A DNA stretch of 45,273 nucleotides from Geobacteraceae bacterium (GTDB lineage Bacteria > Desulfobacterota > Desulfuromonadia > Geobacterales > DSM-12255): NCBI GenBank assembly GCA_013377075.1, contig JACABD010000031.1, forward strand, positions 1 through 45,273. Reading direction: 5' to 3'. This document shows, piece after piece, positions 18,796 through 27,772 of this stretch (position 1 is its first letter; each line of letters begins with the position of its first letter). The notes beneath the pieces are model-generated. The model searched no databases. It worked only from the letters and a program-made list of their open reading frames with translations, and had not been told where the DNA came from. Position numbers and translations under genes: made by a program.

Positions 18796-19781
18796 CAGGA
18801 TTTTCTCAGATAGTTGAAATAGTGTCGTACGTTTCTTTTAATCGAATGAATGAATTGGGGCCAATTCCGCAGGATTCGATAGCTTGCGAACCAGTGGGGG
18901 ACTCTATAGCACAAATCCCCAAGAATGTTTGCATGATAACCGAAAACCGTGCAGGAGCGGCAGAGAGTTCTTAACGAAGGATCGCTGAAGCCCAAGCATA
19001 CTTTTTTAAATTCCTGTCCGCTGAACAGCTCGTCATAGCCTGACAAAAGCAGGTTACCCAGAATATGCCGCAAACCATAATCCATACAGCAAAGGGTAAC
19101 ATCACCATTGGGCAGAAGAATGTTATACCTTGCACTGTTGCTGCATCTGATCGCACCCTTCCCAATGAAAAACAGCGGTTTACCATCCGAGCATTCGTTA
19201 TCGGCGCGATTGCTTGCCGACGCCATTCTGATTTTGCCCAGGGGATACCTGTTCAGAAGAGCCTTCACTGCAGAGTGAGGCCTGCTGTCAAAGCAAACAA
19301 AACGCGCGCCGGGAATCAATTCGACCACTTTCTCCAACACTTCCAGATACTCAGCATCGACATCCAGTTTTTCCAGATCACCGGTGCCAGGCAAATGAAC
19401 CCGAAATGCATCCAGCGATAAACCGGCAAGTAGTTCAACATCATCAGATCCCATCCCATACAGGGTCGTATGGATGCGAATTTTATGGCCTCTGTCACTG
19501 GCATGCCGGACCATACGGGTACAATCAGGATTTTTCCACGGCTCGCTCATCCCGGAAAAATCAATGGCAACTGCCAGAGGGACCTTATCCAGGCATGACT
19601 TGAAGGTGTCGAACGTCATCATGAATTCCGACGACCGCAGGCGATATGCTGCAAGCAGAACATGTTGCGGGCAATATTCACAGGCAAGCGGACAACCGAT
19701 ATTGGTGGTTATCTCCAGCGCCGGTGCGTCCAGCACGTTATTTTGCGATGCTGCCGATTTTTCATTTCTCTGTTTGGCCAC
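18795..19781 (-). CDS. Radical SAM/SPASM-type protein
   Basis: A 328-residue radical SAM enzyme. The cluster-binding motif is C30, C34 and C37 in GCPLACEYCPQ. A C-terminal SPASM-like region shows NILLPNGDVTLCCMDYG and later LRTLCRSC, enough cysteines for an auxiliary iron-sulfur cluster. The TTNIGCPLACEYC context and the IDFSGMSEPWKNPDC segment resemble radical SAM proteins found in capsule and O-antigen loci. The reaction is unknown; sugar modification (dehydration, epimerisation or amino-group chemistry) is possible. It sits 14 bases after a GT4 gene and is coupled to the flippase gene, so it likely serves the same glycan. Confidence 0.82.
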   Translation of the reverse strand: MAKQRNEKSAASQNNVLDAPALEITTNIGCPLACEYCPQHVLLAAYRLRSSEFMMTFDTFKSCLDKVPLAVAIDFSGMSEPWKNPDCTRMVRHASDRGHKIRIHTTLYGMGSDDVELLAGLSLDAFRVHLPGTGDLEKLDVDAEYLEVLEKVVELIPGARFVCFDSRPHSAVKALLNRYPLGKIRMASASNRADNECSDGKPLFFIGKGAIRCSNSARYNILLPNGDVTLCCMDYGLRHILGNLLLSGYDELFSGQEFKKVCLGFSDPSLRTLCRSCTVFGYHANILGDLCYRVPHWFASYRILRNWPQFIHSIKRNVRHYFNYLRKS

Positions 19782-19795
19782 TATTCCGGAGTCCC

Positions 19796-20935
19796 CTATT
19801 TATTTTCCCTCATCAACGCTTCAATTGTCACCACCATCCGCTTCCAGGAAAACCTCTCTCTTTCCTTTACGATAGCAGCAGAGAACTCTGTTCCCTTGTT
19901 CTCAGTAAAAAAACGTATCACCGATTCAGCCAATGCCTTGGAGTTTTTCGGAGGGATGACATAACCGGTACTTCCGTCAGCAACGACCTCCGGTAATCCT
20001 CCGACCGACGTAACAACAACCGGTTTACCGAACCCGAAAGCAATCTGCACAATACCACTCTGGGAAGCCGACGTATACGGAAGTACCACCAGATCCGCCG
20101 CACTGAAGTAAACACTCACTTCGCTATCTGGAATGTATCCATCATGGATAACCACCATTGAAGCAACACCGAGTTCCTCTATTCTGCGCTCATATAGTTG
20201 CCTGTCAGTAAAGAAATCTCCGACGATAAGCAGCTTTGTATCCGGCAATCTTGCACGAATCACGGGAAGTGCTTCGATCAGATACTTAAGCCCCTTATAC
20301 TCGCGAACAAAACCAAAAAACAGTATGACATTATCACAAACCGGCAGGGATAAGCAGGTGCGCGCCTCATCACGACTCAATTCCTCGTCTGGTATTGAAT
20401 GAAAAGCAGGGAGGACGGCTTTTCGATAAACGGGGAAAGGCAGTAAAGCCAACAACCTGACTTCACTTTCAGAGGACTGGACAATATGGAAATCCCCCCT
20501 CCCCAAAGTTAATTCAGTAATTAACCGGTCAAAAGGTAACCTCTCATGGGGCAGGACATTATGGATCATGAACATGACCTTCGTCCGGTGTGCCAGCTTG
20601 ACTAACGAAGCAATTGTGAAAAAAGCCGGACCGAAGAAAGGGTTCCACCAAGGGAAAATCACGAGGTCTGGAGCAAAATTGTTAACAGCATATGCTGTTC
20701 TGAACCAGCTGAATGGATTTATACTGTTTAACAGATAACGAGTCCTCTCGTATTTCAAGGAATCGTTTTCGTAATCTTTCTGCTGCTCGCCTGGGTAAAG
20801 AAAACGCGGATACTGTTTTAAAAAAGAGAAAACTTGAACGTCGTGAGTCTTTGCCAGCTCTTTCGCCAAAAGACCTGTATAATGAGCAATGCCCCCTTTA
20901 TATGGATAGACAGGACCTATAAGAGCTATACGCAT
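19796..20935 (-). CDS. Glycosyltransferase family 4 (GT-B)
   Basis: A 379-residue GT4 protein. The N-terminus MRIALIGPVYPYKGGIAHYT carries the glycine loop; WNPFFGPAFFTIASLVK and MIHNVLPHERLPFD belong to the acceptor domain. The donor domain begins near residue 190 (NVILFFGFVREYKGLKYLIEA) and includes PYTSASQSGIVQIAFGFGKPVV, where the second conserved acidic residue is replaced by glutamine-rich sequence, as in a known GT4 subgroup. It starts at ATG 20935 after GGAAAA. The 117 bases upstream to the next gene are AT-rich and hold no gene. Confidence 0.85.
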   Translation of the reverse strand: MRIALIGPVYPYKGGIAHYTGLLAKELAKTHDVQVFSFLKQYPRFLYPGEQQKDYENDSLKYERTRYLLNSINPFSWFRTAYAVNNFAPDLVIFPWWNPFFGPAFFTIASLVKLAHRTKVMFMIHNVLPHERLPFDRLITELTLGRGDFHIVQSSESEVRLLALLPFPVYRKAVLPAFHSIPDEELSRDEARTCLSLPVCDNVILFFGFVREYKGLKYLIEALPVIRARLPDTKLLIVGDFFTDRQLYERRIEELGVASMVVIHDGYIPDSEVSVYFSAADLVVLPYTSASQSGIVQIAFGFGKPVVVTSVGGLPEVVADGSTGYVIPPKNSKALAESVIRFFTENKGTEFSAAIVKERERFSWKRMVVTIEALMRENK

Positions 20936-21052
20936 AGATTTGTATTTTCCATATAGATTATTGTTTATAAATGTCAGGACTCAGAACTTAAATCATCCTA
21001 CATTGTCATTCTGGCATTTTCCCCTAGATAATTGCTCAAGCTTACCTGAATT

Positions 21053-22648
21053 TTACAAATTATTATGAAAAATATACCAGCTATATCCTGACAACTGAGC
21101 CGTCCTGTAAGACTTAACCATATCATAACGGTTGCCAATCTTGTCAAAGAGGGTTTTAGGCGGGGGAGGCTGTTTGTACGAGGGGATTCTCCAGAGGATC
21201 ATCCATTCCGGCCCAACTCTGCTTCCCGTATCTTTTGGCAGCACCATGCAGTCGGTTGAGTCGTATCCAAACTTGTCAGCTTCGCCGAGAAACTTGACTG
21301 ATGATAATTTTATCAGAGTATTGGAGTCAGAATCTTTATCCGCCCAACTGCCGGAATGTATCCAGTAGATATCCTGCAGCCTTTCGGACCAGTTCTTGCG
21401 AGAGTAATACTGAAGGAGCAGTGCAATTGTCGGGTCATTACGTTCATCGCTTATCACAACATAATCACTTACCGACTTTTCTTTCAGGAAACGAACCGCT
21501 TCACTATATTGCCCCCTTCCAAACTTCATGAGCTCAATCACGTACTCTCCGTTTGCAGTTATAAAGAGAGTAATCAGAAATACCGTGAGGATTTTGCCCC
21601 ATCTCCCACGGTTATACAAGAAAGACAGTCCCTGCCCGATAAGAAGGAGAAAGAACCCAGTTGGCACAAGAAAATACCTGGGATAAAGGACAGAAGGTTG
21701 CCTGACAATGGCGAGTATGACCGGAATCAGGATTATGACTGAAAAAAAGAACGGCCATTGATCTGATTTTTCCAGTTGTAATTGATAAAGCCCCATTGCA
21801 AGGAGAGAGAGTGCCACCAGAATCAGCAAGTAGCCGGCATGACCGGAAAATGGAAATCCAGTGGCCCATTTAAAAGCGTTATCTAATCCTTCCACGACAT
21901 TTGAAGGCGTTTTTTCACTGACCAATACTTCAATCCCGAGTTGACTGATATCAAGTACATACACCAGGATGAGGTAAACAATCGGCAGAGCGTAACAGGA
22001 GAAAAGTGAACCGAAAGCCTGCTTAATACCTGTAAAGGATCTTGCAAGAGTATAACAACTCCAGATGGCAGCAGCTGCGAAGAAATTTAAGAATGTCAAG
22101 TGTGAGGCAAATCCTAAAGTCATACTTAATGAGACCAGTATGGCAAAGAAATAAGTCCGTTCTTCCATGTATCGGAGCATAAGATAAAATGAGAGGAGTG
22201 AAAAAAAGACAACAAAAGCATACCCCCTTGCTTCAGATGAATAAAGAACCATCAGATACGAGAAGGTCATCAGCAACATTGAAATTACCGCATTGGTAAT
22301 GCTTTGACGCTTACCGATCAATCCGGCGGCTGCAACGCTCCCCACGCCTGCCAGAACCGCTGGTGCACGGTATAAGAGTGAACTGTCCACCGAAGAGAAT
22401 ATATACATAAAGAGGCTGTTAAGGTAATGGTTGTTGTCGTGATGAATACTTGTGAAAATTCCCAGTGGAGAAGAGATGGTTTTTATCAGATGCAATGACC
22501 ATATTTCATCGAACCACAAGTCACTATTAGCGCTAACGATCCGGATAAACGCTGCTGCAAACAATATCAGGCCAGCTAGAACCGTGTGAATGGTTCTTGA
22601 TGCACCGACACTCTCTGCCACTGATTTTAATATTCCGAATTTTTTCAT
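21053..22648 (-). CDS. GT39/ArnT-like membrane glycosyltransferase
   Basis: A polytopic protein of about 531 residues from ATG 22648. A longer TTG start at 22687 is possible but adds only a short tail. The first loop has NSDLWFDEIWSLHLI (D47, E48), the signature of PMT/ArnT family GT-C enzymes that use polyprenyl-phosphate sugars, followed by HHDNNHYLNSLFMY. About eleven membrane segments and a C-terminal soluble domain from near residue 380 follow. The next gene encodes a DPM1-like GT2 that could make its lipid donor. It would add a sugar in the periplasm. Confidence 0.8.
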   Translation of the reverse strand: MKKFGILKSVAESVGASRTIHTVLAGLILFAAAFIRIVSANSDLWFDEIWSLHLIKTISSPLGIFTSIHHDNNHYLNSLFMYIFSSVDSSLLYRAPAVLAGVGSVAAAGLIGKRQSITNAVISMLLMTFSYLMVLYSSEARGYAFVVFFSLLSFYLMLRYMEERTYFFAILVSLSMTLGFASHLTFLNFFAAAAIWSCYTLARSFTGIKQAFGSLFSCYALPIVYLILVYVLDISQLGIEVLVSEKTPSNVVEGLDNAFKWATGFPFSGHAGYLLILVALSLLAMGLYQLQLEKSDQWPFFFSVIILIPVILAIVRQPSVLYPRYFLVPTGFFLLLIGQGLSFLYNRGRWGKILTVFLITLFITANGEYVIELMKFGRGQYSEAVRFLKEKSVSDYVVISDERNDPTIALLLQYYSRKNWSERLQDIYWIHSGSWADKDSDSNTLIKLSSVKFLGEADKFGYDSTDCMVLPKDTGSRVGPEWMILWRIPSYKQPPPPKTLFDKIGNRYDMVKSYRTAQLSGYSWYIFHNNL

Positions 22649-22703
22649 CTGGTTACATCCCCGGCTGCCAACAAAATAAATAACCAACCCCCTGGCAATG
22701 ACC

Positions 22704-23660
22704 TCATCTGGTTCGCTTGATCAAGTCACACTCCATAACCTTGATCCGGTATTGAACATCTTCCAACATGCGCCTGTTCACGGCCAACAGGTCTGCAATA
22801 AAAGCCACCAGAATTGTTTGGAAACCGATTCCCAGAAGGATTGATGCCAGAATCAACGACTGAACATGCCCTCCACCTTCACCTGACAGGTAAAAATAGA
22901 GGAATCTGGCCCCAACAAGAACCCCTGCAAAGAAGAAGCTGAGGCCGACTGCCATGAAGGACCTGAACGACTTGTAGACCACAAATATTCTCACCATGGT
23001 GATTATAGATTTTCGGATATACGAAAAAGTGCTTCTGATCAGTCTGGACGGCCTTGCCTCCCTGTTAACCCTTATGGGGACCGAAGTTACGGCCAGACCT
23101 TTCTGACCCGCCTGAATGATAGTTTCCAGTGTATAGGTGTATTCATTGAAGACATTAAGCCGAAGCGCCGCTTCCCTGCTCATCGCCCTGAAACCGCTGG
23201 GTGCATCAGGAATATTTGTCCTGCTCATGTAGCGTACGATGGCACTGCCTACTTTCTGGAGAAACTTTTTTGCAGCCGAGAACGACTGTATTTCATCAAT
23301 AGGACGAGCGCCGATAACAATGTCAGCTTGCCCGTCGATAATCGGCTTTACCAATTTTTGAACATCTGCCCCGTTATACTGATTATCGCCATCGGTATTG
23401 ACAATAACATCAGCGCCAAGCTTTGCACAGGCGTTAAGGCCGATCATAAAAGCGCGGGCCAGCCCCTGATTTGCTGGCAACCTGACAATATGGTCGGCAC
23501 CGCCCAGCCGAGCCTTGTCGGACGTTGCATCTGAGCTGCCATCATCAATAACGAGAAATTCGACCTCATCAAAACCTTCAATCTTGCGCGGTAACTCCTT
23601 TAAGGTAAAGTCCAAGGTTTCAGCTTCATTGAAGCATGGAATCTGGATGATCAGCTTCAT
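22704..23660 (-). CDS. Glycosyltransferase family 2, dolichol-phosphate mannose synthase-like with two C-terminal TM segments
   Basis: A 318-residue protein with a GT-A fold: IPCFNEAETL (8-17), VIDDGSSDAT and NTDGDNQYNG with the DxD-type metal site. The middle part PSGFRAMSREAALRLN is typical of DPM1/ArnC-like enzymes. Two hydrophobic segments follow at about 235-260 and 268-295. Such enzymes attach a sugar from an NDP-sugar to polyprenyl phosphate on the cytoplasmic side. This would feed the many GT-C-type proteins of this window. It lies 55 bases upstream of the GT39-like gene in the same direction. Sugar identity is unknown. Confidence 0.87.
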   Translation of the reverse strand: MKLIIQIPCFNEAETLDFTLKELPRKIEGFDEVEFLVIDDGSSDATSDKARLGGADHIVRLPANQGLARAFMIGLNACAKLGADVIVNTDGDNQYNGADVQKLVKPIIDGQADIVIGARPIDEIQSFSAAKKFLQKVGSAIVRYMSRTNIPDAPSGFRAMSREAALRLNVFNEYTYTLETIIQAGQKGLAVTSVPIRVNREARPSRLIRSTFSYIRKSIITMVRIFVVYKSFRSFMAVGLSFFFAGVLVGARFLYFYLSGEGGGHVQSLILASILLGIGFQTILVAFIADLLAVNRRMLEDVQYRIKVMECDLIKRTR

Positions 23661-23696
23661 GGTTTGCCCCTTCTTTAAGGCACGGGTATCTGAATA

Positions 23697-24073
23697 TTAT
23701 TCCGGCCGGTTATTATCAAGCGGTTCTACCGGTTTGAGAAATCGTTTCTGCACGACAATCCTTCCGGTATATGGCAGCATCCAATGGGAAAACGTGTACT
23801 CCTCCACAACTTTATAGCCGGGTATGCGGCCAAGACTTATCTTATAGGTGTCATCATGAACCCACCACCAGCTTTTACCGGGAGTCCACTTGTAAGAGGA
23901 ATCATACAGATACCAGCCATTGAACTCAAGTCCGCCATCAATATTCCCGGCCCCGGCTCTACTGCTTGTCATAAGTTTATGCACAGCGCCCCCCAGAGAA
24001 TAGTAATTATCAGGATATCAGCAACAACTCCCTGCCTTGTAACGGGATGTTTTAGCACTTTTTCGGTTCTCAT
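23697..24073 (-). pseudogene. Internally deleted membrane glycosyltransferase gene
   Basis: An ATG at 24073, overlapping the previous stop as ATGA, opens a frame with VVADILIITILWGALCINL, a normal first membrane segment, and then stops. After a frame change the sequence GLEFNGWYLYDSSYKWTPG to VVEEYTFSHWMLPYTGR (23697 to about 23940) reads like the C-terminal soluble end of a GT39-like protein. The two ends of a gene of perhaps 450-550 codons thus remain with the whole centre missing. A 95-codon ORF (23697-23984) exists but starts in the wrong context. A non-functional deletion remnant is the best reading. Confidence 0.6.
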
Positions 24074-25596
24074 TTCTTTACCGCTGCAAGGTCGAACAGC
24101 ACCCATTTGCCATCGCCGTACAACACCCGCGACTCCCTGTCGGCAGCAAGGGCATCAAAAAAGGGATGCAGAGTCGGATGATCAAGGCAGATGACATAGC
24201 GGCTGGCAAAATTTAGGCGCACAATCTCCGCCGATGATGGTGGCGCATCCTTCAGGGTACGGTACCAAAGATCGTACAGGGCTTCATCTCGTTTATAGAG
24301 CAGTGTAGGGTCCAGAGCAACCATATAGTTCCTGTCCGGCAACTCGACCATCAGGGTTCCAGTATACTCCCATCCGCAGGTAAAAACCGCCCCGCCCACA
24401 GGCACCTTCTCCCTGATGACTCGGGACACAGCCTTATCCATCTGCCAGGGTCGCTGGTCGGCAGAGAATAGGTACTTTAGTAAAGAAGTGCCGGTAAGCA
24501 GCGTTGTGCCGATGGATGCAGCAATCAGCAAGGGAAGCAGCCAGTTAATTTTCAGTCTATTCGTCGCCAGCGCCAATGACAAAAATGCAAACGGCACAAG
24601 GTATTCGAGAAAACGATTTGTTCTTATTGTCAACAGGAAGAAAAACAGCATTGCTATACAATAAGTTACCGAAATGATGCACTGTCGCTTATCCTTCCAG
24701 ATCATAACCAACGAGGCAATGATTGCCAGCGTTGGCATCAGCATGTCATGCAACCATCCCATGAGAGAAAACGGTTCGAACTCTTCACCCAGATTGAACT
24801 CGACATGCTTTCCCCATGCATTACGGAAAAGAATGTCTGTCATGTGAATCCAGTTCATTTGTAAAAGATTCAAGGAATTAGGATGAAAAATGACCCCGGC
24901 AAAAAGACCGGAAACAAGTATTAGTAGGGGCTGCCAGCGAAATCCCCCCTTTGCGAGGATACGCCCCGTTTCCGCTGCAACAACCAGAAGCAGCGGAATC
25001 TGCCAGAAAGCTACATAACAGAGTGGATAAAGCAGCGAAGTCAGGAAGAGCGGCAAATGACGCCTGCGACAATAGGCCCAGAGCAACAGCATAGCTAAAG
25101 CAATTGAGAGATGGTGCGGGCGCACCTGGCAAAACCTGCAGAGGAATATTGTTGTACCGAGAGGGAGTAATGCCCACGGAAATGCATACCTGACCCGTTC
25201 AATTCTAAGAAGAATAAACAAAACAGATAGAACGATAGCGTCATCTATTATACCGACTATTCTGGAAGCTGTTATGTATCCCAGGTCTGTAAAAGGGACA
25301 AAAAGGAGATGGAAAAACAGCTCTTTATCAGCATAGTGGTCAAACTGCCAACTAAAGCGTGTCCAGGGAAAACTATGCAGAATGCCATGCTCGCGAATGA
25401 GCCTGGCCACAGAAAAGTGATAAGCTGTATCATCATCAAGAGGATAGGGTATTGAAAATTGAATCAAAGCAACAATAATGATTAGAAGCAGAATACATAA
25501 AACTGTTTCGCGATGAAAGTTAGTCGGCGATTTGTCAGACTCAGTGGAGTTCTCCACATGCAGAGCTACAGATTCTGGCGGCATAGGGCTTGTCAC
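24070..25596 (-). CDS. Polytopic membrane protein, probable GT-C glycosyltransferase
   Basis: A 508-residue protein with about 30-40 polar N-terminal residues, then some eleven membrane segments and a soluble tail. The first loop reads PYPLDDDTAYHFSVARLIRE, an acidic cluster placed as in GT-C enzymes. The C-terminal domain from about residue 395 contains VPVGGAVFTCGWEYTG. It starts with GTG 25596, overlapping the upstream stop (GTGA); the ATG four codons later is an alternative. Its stop overlaps the start of the deleted remnant. A periplasmic sugar transfer role is inferred; no named family was recognised. Confidence 0.65.
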   Translation of the reverse strand: MTSPMPPESVALHVENSTESDKSPTNFHRETVLCILLLIIIVALIQFSIPYPLDDDTAYHFSVARLIREHGILHSFPWTRFSWQFDHYADKELFFHLLFVPFTDLGYITASRIVGIIDDAIVLSVLFILLRIERVRYAFPWALLPLGTTIFLCRFCQVRPHHLSIALAMLLLWAYCRRRHLPLFLTSLLYPLCYVAFWQIPLLLVVAAETGRILAKGGFRWQPLLILVSGLFAGVIFHPNSLNLLQMNWIHMTDILFRNAWGKHVEFNLGEEFEPFSLMGWLHDMLMPTLAIIASLVMIWKDKRQCIISVTYCIAMLFFFLLTIRTNRFLEYLVPFAFLSLALATNRLKINWLLPLLIAASIGTTLLTGTSLLKYLFSADQRPWQMDKAVSRVIREKVPVGGAVFTCGWEYTGTLMVELPDRNYMVALDPTLLYKRDEALYDLWYRTLKDAPPSSAEIVRLNFASRYVICLDHPTLHPFFDALAADRESRVLYGDGKWVLFDLAAVKK

Positions 25597-27152
25597 CTGC
25601 TTTTCTCCAGTTCATGCAACCAATTAGCGGCATCCCCATTGCTTGGATCAAGTTCAACTGCCTTTGTGAAATCCTCCAAGGCACCTTTGTAATCCCCGAT
25701 ATCAATCTTTATCGCCCCCCTCAATACGTATTCATCTGCATCGTAATCTGGAGCCACTGAAATAATCCTGTCAATATCTGCTATAGCCGCAGTTGCCATC
25801 CCCCTCGATTTAAAGATTTTTGCCCGATAATGGAGCGCCGGCTTAAACCAGTCGCAGATACGTATAGCCTGGTTAAAATAGCGCAGTGCCTCCAGGTCAT
25901 CACCATCCTTGTATTTTTCGATCCCGTAGTTGGTATAGGCAAGAGCGGAATTAGATCCGGTAACGATCGCTCGCAGTGCAAATTCGGCAGGATTTTGGTA
26001 GCTTCGGCTGAAATAGAGATTCAACAACGAAAGATAGACAAGTAGCATGATTACTGCATGAGTGAAATATTTTCTTGTGTCCAAAGCTGCCGACTGCACC
26101 AGATTCATGGTCATCATAAGCAAGCCGAAACAGATTACATAGGAACGGTGAATGATGTGGTCATTACTAAAAGAGTAGAAATTAGGATAATAGGTCATAC
26201 TCGGCAGGATGAGTAACAAAAACCAGCTGGGATAAAAGAATGCCTGACGCTTCAGTCTACTTCTCAAGACATAATGAAGGACGACCAATGCAGCAATAAT
26301 GGCTGTACCGCTAAGAGTTGCAGACAGCTTGTACGCCGGGAGCGTCGACATATTCACCGGCAGGTAGAAACGGGCAACAGCCTCAGGGAGCGTCCGCAGA
26401 TTCTTGATGAACGGTATGAGCCCTTTAACATTGTCAGGCATTGCCACAGCCGCTGTCTTCAGCATCCAGTAGAATGAGCCCATGGCAAGGTAGTAAGCCG
26501 GTAATAACAGATGCTTTTTTTGCAAAAGCCCGATCTTGCGGTAACTCCAGAGGTATACTGCGAAGAGAATCGGCAGAACAAGTCCGCTCTCCTTGGAAAA
26601 AAGAGCCATGGTGAAACAGAGCAGGTGCAGCAGAATATAGCGCCACCCAAGTTTCCCTAAGGAGATGATCAGAGTCAATAGCGCCAGAAACGTGCAGAGG
26701 CCGAGTAGAAGATCCCCTCTTGCTGGAATCCAGGCCACAGCAGTCATAATGTTGTAGTGCACCGCATAGACCAAGGCTCCGGCAAAAGCGAGCCGCTGCC
26801 GGAATTCAAGACGCAGCAGAAGGTGGTAAACGGTCAGGCACGTTGCAATATGAAGCAGCAGGTTGGTAAGGTGGGCATTAAAAACAACATCTCCGCCCCA
26901 TTGGGCATCGAGGATAAACGTAGCCGACTGGAGCGGTCGGTAGAGGTCTATATCTTTAACCAGATAAAAGGCATCGGTCGTAAACACCTTCAGAAGATTG
27001 CGAATCTCCCTCAAAAAGGGGAGATTACCTGCAATAAGCACCTCGTCATCGGAATTGGTAATCCCGTAGAAAAGGCACTTGAAGTAGACAATCACACATA
27101 CTGCACCTATCGACGTGTAGATGCCGATATTATCTTTAAACGGCTTTACCAC
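25593..27152 (-). CDS. TMTC-like membrane protein with C-terminal TPR repeats
   Basis: A 519-residue relative of the protein encoded at 5724-7388. The first loop has GITNSDDEVLIAGNLPF with the acidic pair, and VHYNIMTAVAWIPARGDLLL stands where TMTC-like proteins have the HPLxVExVAWxxxRxD motif, here partly changed. TPR repeats span about 400-515 (YNQAIRIC-like helices, then YKGALEDFTKAVELDPSNGD). It starts with GTG 27152 inside the end of the SxtJ gene (7-base overlap). It is likely a periplasmic-side glycosyltransferase with a protein-binding tail; the changed loop motif leaves its activity less certain. Confidence 0.75.
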   Translation of the reverse strand: MVKPFKDNIGIYTSIGAVCVIVYFKCLFYGITNSDDEVLIAGNLPFLREIRNLLKVFTTDAFYLVKDIDLYRPLQSATFILDAQWGGDVVFNAHLTNLLLHIATCLTVYHLLLRLEFRQRLAFAGALVYAVHYNIMTAVAWIPARGDLLLGLCTFLALLTLIISLGKLGWRYILLHLLCFTMALFSKESGLVLPILFAVYLWSYRKIGLLQKKHLLLPAYYLAMGSFYWMLKTAAVAMPDNVKGLIPFIKNLRTLPEAVARFYLPVNMSTLPAYKLSATLSGTAIIAALVVLHYVLRSRLKRQAFFYPSWFLLLILPSMTYYPNFYSFSNDHIIHRSYVICFGLLMMTMNLVQSAALDTRKYFTHAVIMLLVYLSLLNLYFSRSYQNPAEFALRAIVTGSNSALAYTNYGIEKYKDGDDLEALRYFNQAIRICDWFKPALHYRAKIFKSRGMATAAIADIDRIISVAPDYDADEYVLRGAIKIDIGDYKGALEDFTKAVELDPSNGDAANWLHELEKSR

Positions 27153-27529
27153 ATCTTTTCCAGGTCAGGTTTCGAATAGGTATAATTACGATCGACGTAA
27201 AAGGAAAGCAATCGTCTGCCGTCAAGGTTCAGAAGATCTTTATTGAACAGCCTGTATAACAGGGCCAGCGGAGTCAGAATCAGATAAAATATCAAGGTCA
27301 GAATTACCCTGTTGTTAATGCCAGACAACAATTCAGAAAACTTCAGCCACCATCTGGTGATTACTGCTTCCAGCGGTTTGATAAATAGTGCTACAAGCAG
27401 GAGAGCAAACGCCAGAAGGGCGAATACCTGCCTGCATGAAGAGATTGCCAGGAGCAGAGAAACTGCCGCAAATACTGAAAAGGTTTCCAGTACCTGAACC
27501 CGTGATGTTTTTCCCAGTAGTTCCTTCAT
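27146..27529 (-). CDS. SxtJ-family small membrane protein (copy 2)
   Basis: A 127-residue protein very like the one at 32629-33003. Shared blocks are TSRVQVLETFSVFAAVSLL, FIKPLEAVITRWWLKF, GINNRVILTLIFYLILTP and the end SKPDLEKMW. It has about four hydrophobic segments. SxtJ proteins are small membrane proteins of unknown activity that travel with carbamoyltransferases, DUF5989 and SGNH proteins. The DNA is also clearly similar between the copies (the last 20 bases before the stop are identical), so this is a duplication. Here the gene is cut off from its usual partners by a plus-strand SGNH gene. Coupled to the TPR protein gene downstream. Confidence 0.8.
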   Translation of the reverse strand: MKELLGKTSRVQVLETFSVFAAVSLLLAISSCRQVFALLAFALLLVALFIKPLEAVITRWWLKFSELLSGINNRVILTLIFYLILTPLALLYRLFNKDLLNLDGRRLLSFYVDRNYTYSKPDLEKMW

Positions 27530-27772
27530 GGCCTCCCCCCATCCGAATAATTGCTTTTAAAATCAATCAGCATCTTGCCTGCGTAGGATATACGCAAAAC
27601 ATTAATTTTGCCTCTAGTAATACCCACCATCTTTCACCTATACTCGACTGTAGCATCAGCTCTGCCACCTACAAGCACAGAAGAGATTCTCCCTTGACAA
27701 AGAGTCTCCGAGTAAGGCTTATTCTAGTGACTCGAACTACTGAAAGCGGCTCCGTTCCAGGCCCCGGAAACC

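Noticed and set aside
27694-27725. TTGACA with TATTCT downstream as a promoter for the SGNH gene at 27773
   Set aside because: The spacing is 20 bases, too long for a normal sigma-70 promoter, so it was not listed as a feature.
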